Position numbers and translations under genes: made by a program. From Ailanthus altissimus (Eukaryota; Streptophyta; Magnoliopsida; Sapindales; Simaroubaceae), in assembly GCA_946807835.1 (NCBI GenBank), contig OX327703.1, positions 9,493,501-9,557,500 of the forward strand: DNA of 64,000 bases, in the 5' to 3' direction. The notes beneath the pieces are model-generated. The model did no database searches. It was not told where the DNA came from and saw only the letters and a list, made by a program, of their open reading frames with translations. Position 1 is the first letter of the stretch. The number at the start of each line of letters is the position of its first letter. This document shows, in pieces, positions 47,080-60,366 of this stretch.

Positions 47080-47730
47080 ATATATTCTTACTTATATTGA
47101 GCAATTATTTAGTTAAGTGGGTCAAAATATGATATATAAAAACATTCATTAATGTAGCTATAAAACTTTGTTTCTTGCTCGACTGAGACAAGAGATTAAC
47201 CTAAAGAGTGACATATAACACTTTTACTTTTTCTATCCACTTTGCACTAGCAAAGTTGAGATTAGAACAACTATCAAGGTTAAATTGCGTGCCTTTAAGG
47301 TACTATAGTCCTAGATTCATATTTCCATATAAGTATCTAAAAGTTCTTTTTAAGTGAGATATTATGAGACATGATTGATAACATATAGGAAAAAAAAACA
47401 ATAATAGTAATACCTACTCTACTACTTTTTAAATACAAAAGAGATATGATCATACCTCGATATTTCTTTGATTTAACATTTTCTTCTTTTTCATCTTTGT
47501 CAAGTTTGATAATTGAGCTCATCGGAGTTACATTGTTTTGCATCTTGTAGTTCAAATCTCTTGAGAAGGTCCTTCATATACTTGGATTGATTGATGAAGA
47601 TTCCATCATTCATTTGCTTGATTTAAAAGCCCGGGAAAGAATTTAAGCTCTCCTATTATGTTCATTTCAAACTCCTTACTCATACAAGTCAAAAAATTCA
47701 TTAAACAAAGTATATGAAACGATTTATGAA
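47080..47730 (-). pseudogene. RT/RNase H fragment of SIRE-like copia element
   Basis: Minus-strand conceptual translation: 'CMSKEFEMN' (about 47680), then 'TPMSSIIKLDKDE' and 'KKYRGMIISLLYLKSSRVGI' (47555-47337), then across frameshifts 'RYLYGNMNLGLWY', a decayed match to 'CKVDRKSTSG' and 'LVSVEQE/SSKKQ' near 47160. This order matches the palm/connection and the start of RNase H in SIRE-type copia elements. The next conserved block (YIATGS) is found at about 38552, beyond the nested insertions. Confidence 0.75.
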
Positions 47731-47930
47731 TCAAAAGATTTAGACAATGTTATATTTGATGTTTGTTGCAAGGCTTGAGTCTGTATAAACTTGTAATTAT
47801 TAGAAATAACAACAATTAAAGCTTGCATTATTTATGATTTGAGAAATGATTTATGAATCAAAGATTTAGATAACTTATATGATTCATAATCCATTTGTGA
47901 AATGATTCATTGTGAACTTTTTGAATATAA

Positions 47931-50701
47931 TGCACACTACGAGGCATTTCTCTTGCTAATTCAGCAAGATGTTGCCTAAACAAAAATTGGATAAGTTACT
48001 TTTAAAAAAATAATGAATTAGGGATAAAATTATTTCAATATAAATAAACAACTTACTCTCGGAAGGGATTGACAACGTCGATGTTCACTAGCACATACCT
48101 ATGTGCTTGAACTCATGAAACATCGTCAAGACAAACTTTAACTCATTTTCCCAAAGAACGCCCAAACTTATTACCATAATTATTGTTACAAACTGGTCGA
48201 GTACTTTTAGTTTCCACTTTATTAAGGTATCTTGAACAAAAATTCATACATTCTTCCATTAAATACCCTTTAACAATTGAAGCTTCAGGATGTGCTCGAT
48301 TGCATACATAAAGTTTTAGAGTTAATAGATACATATAGTGAAAAGATATTAGATATAATTAACATATTTTTTATTTGTTTTTGAAAAAAAGATTTAAAAA
48401 ATGCAATAACATTGCCAGCCATACCTTTCAATAGGATACATTCATCAAAACTGTATAGGACCTGCAAGTAGCGCCTCTTCAGCTAAATGAATAGGTAAAT
48501 GCTTCATGATATCAAAAAATAAGATTGGAAAAATCTTCTCAAGATGACAAAGTGTAAGTGCAATTCTATCTTGAATATAGAATAGATCATTTGACATATT
48601 CACTTTTGAGCATAATTGTCTAAAAAAGTTACTCAACTCAATCAACACTTCTACAACATTCTTAGGCAATGCTCTACGAGATGCCAAAGGAAGTAATTGT
48701 TGTATTAATATATGATTATCATAACTTTTAAGACCCCAAATACGATGCTGCTTGATATTCACAAGTTGAGAAATATTCGATGCATAGCCATCTGGAACCT
48801 TTACTTCCCTAAAGACTTTCAAGAACACATCCTTATGTTCATTGTTCATAGAAAAACAAGCATGAGGTAACCATAATTTGTTAGTAGCTCCTGGTTTAGG
48901 ATGTAATGACTTTCTTTTGCCAATATATTGAAAATCACATCGTGCTTTCAAATTATCTTTAGACTTTTTAGCAACACCTAATAACGTCCAAAGAATATTA
49001 TCACAAACATTTTTCTCAATATGCATTACATCAAGATTATGGTGAATTAAGTTGAACTCCTAATATGAAAATTAAAAAAAATACTTTTTTTCTTCAAAGT
49101 AGTCTTATCATTTTTCTTCTCAGTCTCATTCATTTTTCTTTTTTGAAAATCTTCTAGCTTATACTCAGTAAGTATGTCATTCAATTGTCTCTTCATCTCA
49201 GTCTCTGTCAATCGACTAAGTGCTTGTCCCCATTCCCTTATGTTATCAAATGATACTCTATCGTTTTGAAACTTATGTGATATAGGTAAATATCGTCGAT
49301 GACCCATGTAACAATATTTTCTACCATTTAACAACAAATGAGATCTAGTGTTTTGATAGCAAATACCACAAGCTTTTTCACCTCTTATATTCCATCCTGA
49401 CAAGTTATCATATGCTAAAAAGTCATTAATAATCCATAACAATTCTATGTGGAGTTTGAACATTTGATTACATGATGCATCATAAGTGAGTACCCCTTTA
49501 AACCATAATTCCTTCAACTCCTCAATCAACAGTTGCAAATAAACATCAATTTTATTACCAGGTCCTTTAGGTCCATTAATAAGCACAGATAAAATGAAGA
49601 ATGGTTGTTTCATGCATAACCATGACAGTAAATTGTAAGGCATTAGAACAACTGGCCATGTATTATATAATATAGACATTGTCTTAAATGGGTTAAAACC
49701 GTCAGCTGTCAATCTAAGTCTAACATTTCTACTATCAGAAACAAAATCAGAATTTTTTTCATCAAAAGTTTTCCATGCAGAACTATAAGCAGGATGCCTT
49801 AACACACCATCATCAGTGTGCGAATCAATATGCCATCTCATAAAGGATACGATTTTTAAAGACATAAACAACCTTTGTAATCTTGGCACTAGTAAAAAAT
49901 ACCGCACTTGTTTAGCTGGTATTTTTTTGTTCTTATTTTGATGTCCACTAGAATCACCATCCAATTGCTTATATCTTGAAGAATGACATATAAGACATAT
50001 ATCGAGCTTTTCATACTCATTTTAAACAACAAACAATTATTAAGACATGCATCCCATATCTTGTATGTAAAACCTAAGTCGGTAGTTATCTTTTGAGCCT
50101 CATAATACGACTCTGGAAACTTTACTTCTTTAGAAAATGCTTCTTTTAGAAATTCTAAAAGCATTATAAATGATTTGTTTGTCCATCCACACAACAATTT
50201 CATATGCAGAAGTCGAACAATGAATGACAATAAAGAAAACTTTTCACAGCTTGGATCTAAGAGAGATTCTACATCTTGAAGCAATTTAAAAAACTTTTTA
50301 ATCTCATCATTAGGACCCTTAGCATGCTCATTGTCTAATGGATTATCATCAGCTAAACCGAAGTCTAAATCCGGAGTACCCATGGCATCATGTATCATTC
50401 TAACCATGTCATCATTAGTACCCCAATCATTAATAATGCCGGTTTCTTGGTTATAATCAAAAGACGTGGAATGTTCACCATGTGCAGTCCAATTTTTGTA
50501 CTTTGACAAAAAATTATTTACTACAACATGTTCTTTAACTACTTCTCTCACAAATAGATAACGATTACAACATTTTCTACATGGACAGTATATTCTTGTA
50601 TCACCAGTAATGTTCATATATGCGAAATCTAAAAATCCTTCAACGCCATCAATATACGGCTTCGATATTCTATCTGACAAATCAATCCAACTCTTGTCCA
50701 T
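47931..50701 (-). pseudogene. CACTA transposase (tnp2 type) pseudogene
   Basis: Minus strand. The start at 50701 (MDKSWIDLSDRISKPYIDG) is the plant transposase-associated domain, with its CPCRKCCN zinc-ligand motif near 50560. After a frameshift near 49990 ('CHSSRYK' to 'KKIPAKQVRYF') follows the tnp2 core: 'MRWHIDSHTDDGVLRHPA', 'RLRLTADGFNPF', 'YNLLSWLCMKQPFFILS', 'GPKGPGNKIDVYLQ' and 'CGICYQNTRS' (49900-49340). A second frameshift and a Trp-to-stop change lie near 49060. Then 'DVMHIEKNVCDNILWTLL' and the DUF4218-type region 'RALPKNVVEVLIELSNFFR', 'HLAEEALLAGPIQF' (49026-48445). A 100-nt unrelated insertion (about 48330-48430) precedes 'YVCNRAHPEASIVKGYLMEE' (48300-48140), and a C-terminal trace lies near 47950. 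It would cut and paste the element but is clearly inactive. Confidence 0.85.
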
Positions 50702-50837
50702 ATGTAATCCCTTCAGTGCAAAATAAAATTAAGTTAATTATGTTCAACTTCTTAATTAAAATAAAAATAAATACATGCAACATGAAATCTATCTCCTTTT
50801 AGCTCATTTCTAAAAGGTAGGTGGTCCTATCCCATTC

Positions 50838-51105
50838 AAAAATACATAATTCTATATGATAGTAATAGCTCAAGTTTTGTCCACTTCAATGAAAATTTCG
50901 GCAACATCTCTTTTTAGTTCTCCAAGTACACGGCATAGATTAATGCATGCTTCTGTTATTTCAAGTTATGTACTCAAAATAACATATAATACATATTAAT
51001 CTAGTATGTACCTAGAGAACAGTAGGAGTCGTCATTGAAATATCCACCTAGTGAGACAAAACTTGAGCTACTACTACCATATAAAATTATGCATTTCCAA
51101 ATTGT
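50838..51105. repeat. Inverted repeat of about 100 bp upstream of tnp2
   Basis: 50838-50940 and 51000-51105 are imperfect reverse complements. The best-conserved core is GACAAAACTTGAGCTA (plus strand at about 51056; minus strand at about 50884). The loop is about 60 nt. The repeated sequence also includes a GTACYTRGAGAAC block. Confidence 0.7.
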
Positions 51106-52160
51106 CCAAATTAGGACAATAAAAAATTATATAATAAAACATGCTTTTTTTATTGTTATCTTTTAAAGATGGTGAGAGTCATATGACATACAACTCTTAC
51201 CACCATAAGAAGATAATAATAAAAAAATCATTTTTTATTATATACTTTTTGAACAGGTCTAAGGTTACATACATTCAAAAATTAAATGCATATCATTTTA
51301 AAATAAATTAAAACATATTGAGCATATCAATGAAAATGAGAATTGAACTAGAAAAAAGGTATCTCTTTGAAAACCACACTCTGTAAAGACTGCAAATAAC
51401 AATGAGATTGATTAAAGACCTTAATTTCGACTCATTAAAATTTAAATGAGAAATAAAATCATTTAAAAGAATAAAATGAATATGGTTCATAAAATATTGT
51501 TAAAAGGATAGATAATGAGAGCAGCATAAAATTCTATAAAATTCTGTTCAATAGCTTTATGACTGAAACTATAGTGATGTCCAAATGATAGCATAAAATC
51601 AGATAAAAGACTTTATTTATCTCTTTTTCTATGATAACATTTATTAATTAGGAATTTGTGTGATAAGTTAATAATTTTGGGCCTAGTTAGGAATTTTTAA
51701 ACTAAGTCATTATTATATTATTATAAGTATAGCTATTTATATTGATTATGAAGCTAGGACTTGTAAAATAAAACAAATTGAATTTTTCATATGCAGCTAA
51801 TATATTTATGTATGTGGGTATTTATATCATGCATTTATATTTAAAGTGCTTAGAAACTTACAATATAATTTTGTTGTATAAAATGGTCTTAAGGGTTTAA
51901 AATTAGGGATGCACCACCAGCAAAATTGAAGCTTAAGTTAGAAAAATATGTCAGCAATACTGAAAACAATATACACACTGTTACCAATTTAGCATGTTCT
52001 TGACCATAATATTTTATAATTAAATATTTACCTAAAAGTGCACTACAAGAGTTATGACCCAATAAAAAAATTTGATGCAATGTTGATTGATACTTCTTCT
52101 AAGGGAAAAAACTGTTCTTCGTAATATGATATTAACAAAAAAATGCATTAGAAAAGTCAG

Positions 52161-52334
52161 CTAAATATCACAGTTAAGCAATTAACTGGAAAGTAAATTA
52201 TTTTAGGAAAAAAAAAGTCAGCCCAAGTGATTAATCAAAAATAAGCACTAAATATCACAGTTAAGAAATTAACTGGAAAGTAAATTATTTTAAGGAAAAT
52301 AAAAGTCAGCTCAAGTGATTAACCAAAAATAACT
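52161..52334. repeat. 87-bp tandem repeat, two copies
   Basis: Copies start CTAAATATCACAGTTAAG at 52161 and 52248 and are nearly identical, including AAATTAACTGGAAAGTAAAT and AAAGTCAGC. Non-coding. Confidence 0.85.
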
Positions 52335-53331
52335 AAATTATGAAAATTATACGAATACGACAGGTATTTGTATTCTCCTTGAGCTATAACCATATTTTTT
52401 CTGTAAACATTCCAAGTTTACATTTAACGAATACCTCAAAATTATTATCACCACGTTCGGCCTTACTTTGAGGGGTTATACTGGCATAGATGAGACATTT
52501 TACAAAATGTAGTAAAATAAATGAATTTACTGAAAAAAGCCAACTCATAAACATAGAATGTAGTAAAATAGAAACTTGTATGTATTGATATTACTTTTAA
52601 GCTTACCTCATAAAATTCAATTAGCTTGCTTGAAATCTGTCCAAGTTCTCCTGCATATATCATTTAATATATTATTTAGGTCATTAAACACAAATACACA
52701 ATGAAAGAAGCATAACATTTTAATATATTATAGTCTTAAAAATATGCAATGGGCTTTAAAGTGAATTTTTCACAATTAATAGTTTTCTTCATAGATGTGT
52801 CATCTTCTTATGTATTGACAAATTTCATAAACATATCAATTTGAAAAGAGAATTGAATATGTAAGGACCATTCTTTTACTTCATAAGCCATCTTTAAGCT
52901 ATAAGAAGCTATAAATGCAAGGTTGAAAACATGAATTTGATTTATACAGAGCAAACAAATGGAAAAGAAGAGTTTGCTCACCGAGAGAAGTAAAGTCATA
53001 AAAGTTGCCTCTGTGAAAGTACATCTCTGAAAAGTGAAACAACTCTTTTTATGAAGATATTAATCAATATGCATTTAGGGAAATCTTTTTCCAGATCAGA
53101 TGAGAAGGCACTGACTCTTGACAACTATATGCATAAGAATTCAATAAGACATTGTTATGAAGATACTAATTTGCCTATGTGTGCACATACGTATCAATCT
53201 ATTGAAACTCACCAAAGAAAAGAAAAAGAAAATGGCGACAAATTTCTATAAACTACCACATACAAAAAGTAAATCAACTTAAGTTCATGGATAAATAACT
53301 ATATCCCTCTTTTTTACCAATAGTTTATAAT

Positions 53332-53395
53332 TTTTAGAAACCTATGTATTAAAGTTAAATAACTTTTAGAAACCTATGTATTAAAGTTAAATAGA
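53332..53395. repeat. 32-bp tandem repeat, two copies
   Basis: TTTTAGAAACCTATGTATTA and the following bases occur at 53332 and again at 53364, with no visible difference. Confidence 0.85.
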
Positions 53396-54182
53396 AAGAC
53401 AATAAATCTCTAGATGGTTCACAAATACTCATCCCCCCAAAGAAAAGAAATAGAACATTCAATTCAAGAAACTATTATCCCTGACTGTTCTACAAACCAC
53501 AAGCATAAGCAACGATTGCTTTGGGGATAAAAATATATTAAATAAGTAAATAAATAAACCTGAAATACAATCAGTTAAAGTATACACCATGATATAGAAA
53601 TATACCATTAGCATTTTGTTCTATCCTTGTAACTCCTTGCACAGAAAGGGAACAAAGATTTAATGTGACTTTCAAACAAAAAGGAGAGAGAAGAGAAATA
53701 AGTCTAACCCTTCCATTTAAAATGACTACAATGGGAGGCACTATCAGTTAGGTAAATGGTGAACTGTAATAAATTTAATTCTTATCCATTGCTGAAAGAA
53801 AAATGACAAGAAAGTATAAAGATTCGGCAAAAAGAGCGTTGACGACGACATGCGACAGTGTAGATCGACGAACTGATTTAAAGGAATGAGATTAGGTTTT
53901 GGGAGGAAGAGATAAGTTTTTTTGTTTTCTTTATTATTTTAAAAGAGGTGAGATTTGTGATAATGTGATATTTGACGTTCATTTTATTTATTATTTTTTT
54001 TTTATTTGGGTTTGGCATTTGTTTTATTAAAGATATATTTTTTTATTTGAAAAAGAATTTGATTAATTTAAAAACATCTAAAAAGAACACAGTTACAACT
54101 GCCTTAAGTATCATATTGTCAATATCAATACCCTTTGTGACCGTACCTTTGGCCGTCATAAGGTCGGTCGTAAATACCCATC

Positions 54183-54194
54183 TTTATTGTAGTG
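54183..54194 (-). other. CACTA terminal inverted repeat, right end
   Basis: TTTATTGTAGTG on the plus strand, that is CACTACAATAAA inward on the minus strand. The 3 nt after it are GAG (54195-54197); the partner target copy cannot be checked because the left end is missing. Confidence 0.8.
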
Positions 54195-55259
54195 GAGTTC
54201 ATTAGATATAAAGTAAGATTCGTTGCTTAAGGTTTCTCACAAAGGTTTGATATTGATTGTGATGAAATATATTCCTATATGATGTACATAAATACATTTC
54301 AATTTTTGATAAGCTTGACAGTCTCAGAAAATCTTAATATATTTTTTATGTATGTAGTGACAGTTTACCTGTATGGGTCACTTGACACAAATGTTCACAA
54401 AAAAATCCCTTAAGGATTTAACATGCCTAAAGCATGTAATCATAATTCGTATTTAATCAAGGCACAAAGAGTTTTGTATCTATCCAAATAATTTGGGTGC
54501 ATGACATACAACCGCCTAAACGAAACTCAATAAAAGATTAATGATCAAATATGTCCATGTGTATTTATAAAAAAGTCAGATATGGGTTTGTCATTATGAC
54601 TGTATATGTGCATGACATGAATCTAATCAGGATTCCTGAAAAGCTCCTAAAGATTGTAAAATATTTAAAAAGAGAATTTGAATTGAAAGAGTTGGGGAAG
54701 ACTAAATATTGTCTCGGCTTGCAGATCGAGCATAAATAAAACGGAATCATTATCCATCAATATACTTATACTAAAAAAAGTTCTAAAAAGATTCAATATA
54801 GATAAAGCCCATCCATTAAGTATCCTATGGTTGTTCAGTCTCTTGATCCAAAGAGGATCCATTTTTTCCAAGGACGATGATGAGAAAATATTCATTTCAA
54901 AAGTACCATATCTTAATGTAATTGCTGCTATATTATATCTAGTTTAATACGCCAGACTGAGTATAGCTTTTGTAGTAAGCCTATTAATGTTAGAAATTTA
55001 TTTGACCCCCCAAAAGCCCCCATGGTATATGGAATATATTTTTACTTTACAACAATCTTATAGTAATCCACAAAGCAAACGTTTGTTTTTACCTCCTTCC
55101 ATTGCTCTAAGATTCTTGCACTACATGAAGCAAGCATAGGATGCATATGGTTACAATCTATCATTTATCATATTTAGATTACATGTAACCTACCTTCTGC
55201 AATAAATATGAAGACAATATTATTGTATTACTCAAGTTAGAAGCGGGTATATAAAAGAA
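54195..55259 (+). pseudogene. Reverse transcriptase fragment of copia element H
   Basis: Plus strand, decayed. From the first base after the CACTA end the frame reads 'EFIRYKVRFVA', then 'GFSQRFDIDCDEIYS', 'VVTVYLYGSLDTNVHKKIP' (about 54350), 'IKAQRVLYLSK', 'CPCVFIKKS', then the 62-codon open stretch 54551-54739 with 'VYVHDMNLIRIPEKLLK' (YVDD box changed to YVHD) and 'FELKELGKTKYCLGLQIEHK'. Later parts are less readable, to about 55250. The sequence upstream of 54195 is missing. Confidence 0.8.
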
Positions 55260-55264
55260 AATAG

Positions 55265-58200
55265 TGTTAAGTGAGTGTGTGATTAATTGAGTGTATATGT
55301 AATTTTAAATTTTATTACACACAACAAAAGTATCACATACAAAATACACTAAATTTAACATAATCATACACATATATCTCATATATGTTCATATGTAAAT
55401 TAAACTAGATAGCAAGTAATTAAAACTTACCCGGATTAAAGGTAGCTTTTAATTCTTCAAGGGTTCCAATCTCCAAATCTTGAGCTTACCTTGAAATGTG
55501 GTGTTGCACAACTCTAGTTCACAACTAAAATCGGTGAGATTGTGAAGCTGGAATAGCAGCTCTAAATTTCTAGCAGTAGTTGTTTTAACTCTTAAAACTG
55601 TTGGTGTATCGAGTGTGTGATATACGAGTGTATACGTAATTTCAAAAATTACTATATGTAGTGGAAGCATGTTACATATACACCTATTTTAACAATTCAA
55701 CATATATATATATGTATATGTATAACAATTATACATTTATAAATATGATGAACAACATATATCACATATATGAATAAGTATAACTATTATACAAAATATA
55801 TATGATAAACAATTGTACTAATAGCATAATGTAAAATGCTCACCTAATGAAGGTAGCTTTACAAAATCTTCAGGTGCTTCAACAATCTATGTGAAGAGCT
55901 CACCTTGAAGTGTATTGTTGAACAATTCTAGTCCATAACTTTTGGTGGGATTAAGAAGTTAGAATGGTAGCTTAGTGTTTAGAATTTTCAGCACTTGTAT
56001 TCAAACTCTTTTGAATACAATTTTGTTTCTTAAATTGAGATGGTAAATATTTTCCATACAACTCTTGTATTAATTAGAAATATTTAACATACAACTCTTG
56101 TATATTTCTTAAAAACAATTTCTATAAGATTAATTATAATGAACAACTCTTGTCATAATTATTAATCTCTTTCTCCATTTACATTTCATTCATTTTACCA
56201 ATCCATTAGAAAAGGAGATGAAGAGAAGTTTGTTTATTTTTTCAACACTTGAAAGAACAAAAACCAAAACTCTCTCTTACCTCTCTACCTTGCCATTGCC
56301 GAATTCTTCACTTAGAATTGAACGAATCAATTCAATTGTTTTGCCAAAATCTATTTTATTTATTCAACACTTTGATTAAACAAAAAGAAGTGCTCCACCA
56401 ATTTTATTGTTGGTCTCCAACTTAGTATTAATTAAACCAAGCACTAGAATAATGGCCACCTAAATTAATCTTTACCTAACAAATATAATTACTTTAATTA
56501 TAGTGGGCAATTAAATAGCCAACATCTAGGCCCCTCATTGTATTAAAATACAATGCCATGATAAACTTATTTTAATATTATCTAATAATATAAAATTTAA
56601 TTATTCAAAATAATTTTGAATAATTACTTTTTACCTTACTAATTTTTACTACCATGGTTAAATGGTAAAAAGGTAAAATCAAATCATTGAACAAATTTTA
56701 TCATTTGTCAATATTCTATTAATTAATAACCCTTGTTAATTAATTAAGTGATGTACTTAACAATTAAGTCTTGACAAATGTACAATCCGAGGGATCCCGA
56801 AAAACTTATTATATTTTGTTGAAATTTATTGGATCGAACTATTCAATCCAATTCGCTACCCCAGTGCGCAACGAATACACTTCATATTGTGAGACTCTCT
56901 AGGTCCACACCTAATTTGTCATATAGAGCTCTTCCATACGTTTATAAACGATGCCCCACATACACGTTACGGATATTACAAATTAGCATGTTAGACCATG
57001 CAAGTTGAGGTTATTGCATATTCGTATAATCCTTCCATCATTTATATCCTTGAAGAGCAGAGATATAGATCATCACCGTCAAATCTCTATTTGCTCAACC
57101 ATGAACTTATCTCCAGATTTATATTTTATTAAACAATATCCATAAATACTTTTGTGATATTATTTATTCCTTCGGAATATCTTTTTCGATGTTTATGCTT
57201 GCGGCTACAAGACTTTCTGAAATACAATCTCGGAGCATCAGGATATACAACCCACTCATATGAGCTGATGGATCCCATATCTACGTACACCGGACTCTAC
57301 GAGCATCGGATCATACCCAATGACACCCAGCAGTCAGACCATGAAAGGTTTCTGACATGTGTGGGACCAAAGAATAATGGATCACTCATAAGCCCACCAT
57401 GGCACTCAGGTCAAAGGACCACAAATACTACTCAACTCGGAAGACCTTCCATTGACGGCTTTATAAGATGTTTATTAGATGTTTTTGTGAGTCTGTTCAA
57501 TATCTAGTCCTTACTGAATACCTGCATCTCTATACGAGCTTCCTACTAAGCTCATGGTTTGCTAAGAGTAACCATCTGGACCATCTAGATATAGACATAC
57601 ACTAATCTATATTAATGGGTTCCACCGATAGACCCGCATCGATGAAATTAGATCAGGAACATTATGTTTGAGAATATACTTGCATAATGACATTTCCTAG
57701 CACCATCTACAACTCCTTACAGTTATGTCATTACTAATATATTCTTAGGTCATTGTCCTATTTCAGATAAAGCTCTAACTCCTTAGATTTCACTAACTCT
57801 TAGTACCACTAACTCTTAGTATTTATAACTATTAGCGTTGCTAACTCTTAGCCCTAGTCTAAACTCCTTTAGACCAGATCTGAACTCCTTCAGATCATAC
57901 AATGTCTAAAACATTACAAGCATCTTACAATTTAATAATAAATTATATTAACAATTTTATTAGAAATAATAATTGTATAAATACTATCACTATATAAATT
58001 TTATACATTATGGGATGGCACGTAAGCACAAATCCCAACAAAAACACTTTGATTCTTATGGTAATTGTTTCTTATGAGAGATTAGAAGAATTGAATTTTT
58101 TTTATCTTTTATTCTTTTAAAAACACCTTGTTTAGAATACTTAGAAAAAGACAACCAAAAACTCTCTCAACTTCTTTTTCCTCACTCTTGTCGTATGATG

Positions 58201-59913
58201 TACATACAATAGAATGAAATTTAACACTTCAATTTTTGGTTTTGTCCAAGAATCCTATCAAATGTAAGTGCTCCACTAAACTATCATTAAGTGGCTAACA
58301 CACCAAAAACAAGTTTTAGTGGCAACTTTTAATAATAAAATAATGCACCATTAAGTATTTGATGAATACATTCCACCGAATGTTGAAAACATAACAAGGC
58401 CACTTCTTAATAAATAATCAAACATTTGTTATAATGGCTAACATCACTTATTGCTTATTACAAGTGCTTTACTACACTTACATTAAAATAACAACAATTA
58501 AATATATATTATTTATTCCAATAATTTTTATTTCAATTATTCAAAACTTTTTTTGAATAATTAATTTTACCTTATTTGAATTTTCTAACAAGGTTAATAA
58601 CTCAATTCAAAGTAAAAACAACTCATGGACAATATTATGCCACTTGTCAACATCCTATTGGTTAACAACTCTTGTTAACTAATTAAATTATGTACTTATC
58701 ATTTAAGTTTAGACAAGTGTACAACCTGAGGAACCTTGAAACATATTTTTCGGTTTGCTGAAATTTCTTAGATTGAACTGTTCAATCCAATATGCTACCC
58801 CAGTGCACAACGAGTACACTTCATATTCGTGAATAATGTCCTACACACATGTTACATATATCACAAAGTGACACATTAAACCATACAAGTTGAGGTTTTA
58901 ATATATCCGTAAAATCCTTCCATCATTTATATCTTAGAAGAGCAGAGACATAAATCAACACCTTCAAATCTCTATGTACTCGACCGTAAACTTATCTCAA
59001 GATTCATATTTTAATAAATAATATTCGCAAACACTTTTACAATATTATTTATCCCCAGGGTAATATTCCTTTCCCGACTATTATTACTTATGGCTATAAG
59101 ACTTTCTGAAATATAATCTTGGAGCATCAGGATATATTACTCATCTAGATAAGTTAATGGATCTCATATCTATGCACACTGGACTTTATGAGCATTGGAC
59201 CATACCTAGCGACACCTAGCGGTCAGACCATGAAAAGTTTCTAACATATGTAAAGCAAAAGTATGGTGGATCACTCACAAGCCCACCGTGGCACTCAGGT
59301 CAAAAGATCACGAATGCTGCTCAAATTGAGAAGATCCTCAATTAAAGGCTTTATGGGATAACTATTGGAGGTCCTCGTGTGTCTGTTCAGTACCCAGTCC
59401 TTATTGAATACTTGTATCTCTAAACGAGCTTCCACTAAACTCATGGTCTACTAAAACTAACCATTTGGACCATCCAGATATAGACATACACTGATCTATA
59501 TATAATAAGGTCTTCATTGATAGACCCGCATTAGTGAAGATAAATAAGGAATATAGTATTTGAGAACATATGTGTATAATGATATTTCTTAGCACCATTT
59601 ACAACTCTTTACAACACATCATTGCTAATATATTCTCAGGTCTTTGTCCCATTTTAGACAAGGCACTAACTCTTTAGATTTTGCTGACTCTTATAACGTT
59701 TCAACTCTTATCAGTGTTAACTCTTAGCATTTATAATTCTTAGCATTACTAATTCTTAGCACTGATCTAAACTCCTTCAGATCATACAATGTCTAAAACG
59801 TTACAAGCATCTTATATTAAATGTAATTATTAATTTAATGAAATGATAATAGTATAAATATAAGACAAATATTTATACATAAAAATGATAGCACGTAATC
59901 ACAAATCCTAACA
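55265..59913 (-). mobile_element. Copia solo LTR inserted in element H, itself interrupted
   Basis: Minus-strand LTR with perfect target duplication AATAG (55260-55264 and 59914-59918). On the minus strand it begins TGTTAGGATTTGTGATTACG and ends CACTTAACA. It is interrupted by the solo LTR 55599-58040 and is about 2.2 kb without it. The common copia LTR core is at about 59090-59430. Confidence 0.85.
55599..58040 (-). mobile_element. Solo LTR, copia family 2 (nested)
   Basis: 2.44 kb, minus strand, beginning TGTTGGGATTTGTGCTTACG and ending GATACACCAACA. Perfect target duplication AAAAC (55594-55598 and 58041-58045). Close relative of 40317-42798. Confidence 0.9.
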
Positions 59914-59918
59914 AATAG

Positions 59919-60366
59919 AACCAATCATATTTCTCCAAAATTCTTTTACACTCATAAGTTGTAGTAAAGTAAGAAGATTGATATTAAATAGATACACTTT
60001 ACCGATAATTTTATAGACCTATTCACTGAAATCCCTGCCAATGTTAACTTTTGAGAAATTGAGTTACAAGATTAGAATATGTCGACTCATCAAATTGAAA
60101 AATTAATGGATACTACTATGAGGGAGAGCACATTCTTTCAGAAGAAGAATTATACTAGTTACAAGCGTGCATTATACTATTTTTTTCCTCCGACTAGGTT
60201 TTATCCCACTGGGTTTTATTGGTAAGATTTTTAATGAGGCAATCTTGAAGCATGTTCACTACCATTGTACATTATAGAATTGTATTTATTTTTGCTCAGT
60301 TTTTATCCCACTGGGTTTTTCTTAGCAATGTAAAATACAACTAAAGTGGTGGAATCCAAGAGGGAG
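59919..60366 (+). other. 3' end of element H before its LTR
   Basis: Continues H after the nested LTRs. It contains the phrases TTTTATCCCACTGGGTTTT (twice, about 60200 and 60302), AAGATTTTTAATGAGGCAA and GCATGTTCACTACC, which are typical of the non-coding stretch between RNase H and LTR in a well-known group of plant copia elements. The polypurine tract CAAGAGGGAG (60357-60366) abuts the LTR. Confidence 0.75.

Larger units (their letters stand above)
50702..53950. other. Non-coding part of the CACTA element upstream of tnp2
   Basis: About 3.2 kb, AT-rich, with only short meaningless frames. It holds an imperfect inverted repeat (50838-51105), a tandem 87-bp repeat (52161-52334) and a 32-bp tandem repeat (53332-53395). 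In other CACTA elements this side carries the promoter, introns of the transposase gene or a second ORF; I see no second ORF. Confidence 0.5.
47750..54194 (-). mobile_element. CACTA (En/Spm) transposon relic, right end preserved
   Basis: Contains a tnp2-type transposase pseudogene on the minus strand and ends at 54194 with TTTATTGTAGTG, the reverse complement of the CACTA terminus CACTACAATAAA. I could not find the left terminus; the left flank near 47750 is SIRE-like sequence, so the left end was probably deleted. The right end falls in the RT reading frame of copia element H (54195 onward), so the transposon inserted into H. The long 50702-53980 interval carries no coding sequence I can recognise and holds several local repeats. 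Confidence 0.8.

Noticed and set aside
48330..48430. Possible intron in the CACTA transposase pseudogene
   Set aside because: A GT is present at the left junction, but I see no acceptable AG acceptor before the coding sequence resumes. Treated as an insertion of unknown origin.
53051..53251. 66-codon plus frame in the CACTA interior
   Set aside because: No domain, no supporting homologue in the window, and composition like the surrounding non-coding DNA.
57154..57507. 117-codon frame antisense to a copia LTR, similar to 41154-40816 (112 codons) and shorter ones elsewhere
   Set aside because: It lies in the shared LTR core. Other copies shift or stop, and no domain is recognisable. The similarity is explained by the conserved DNA block.
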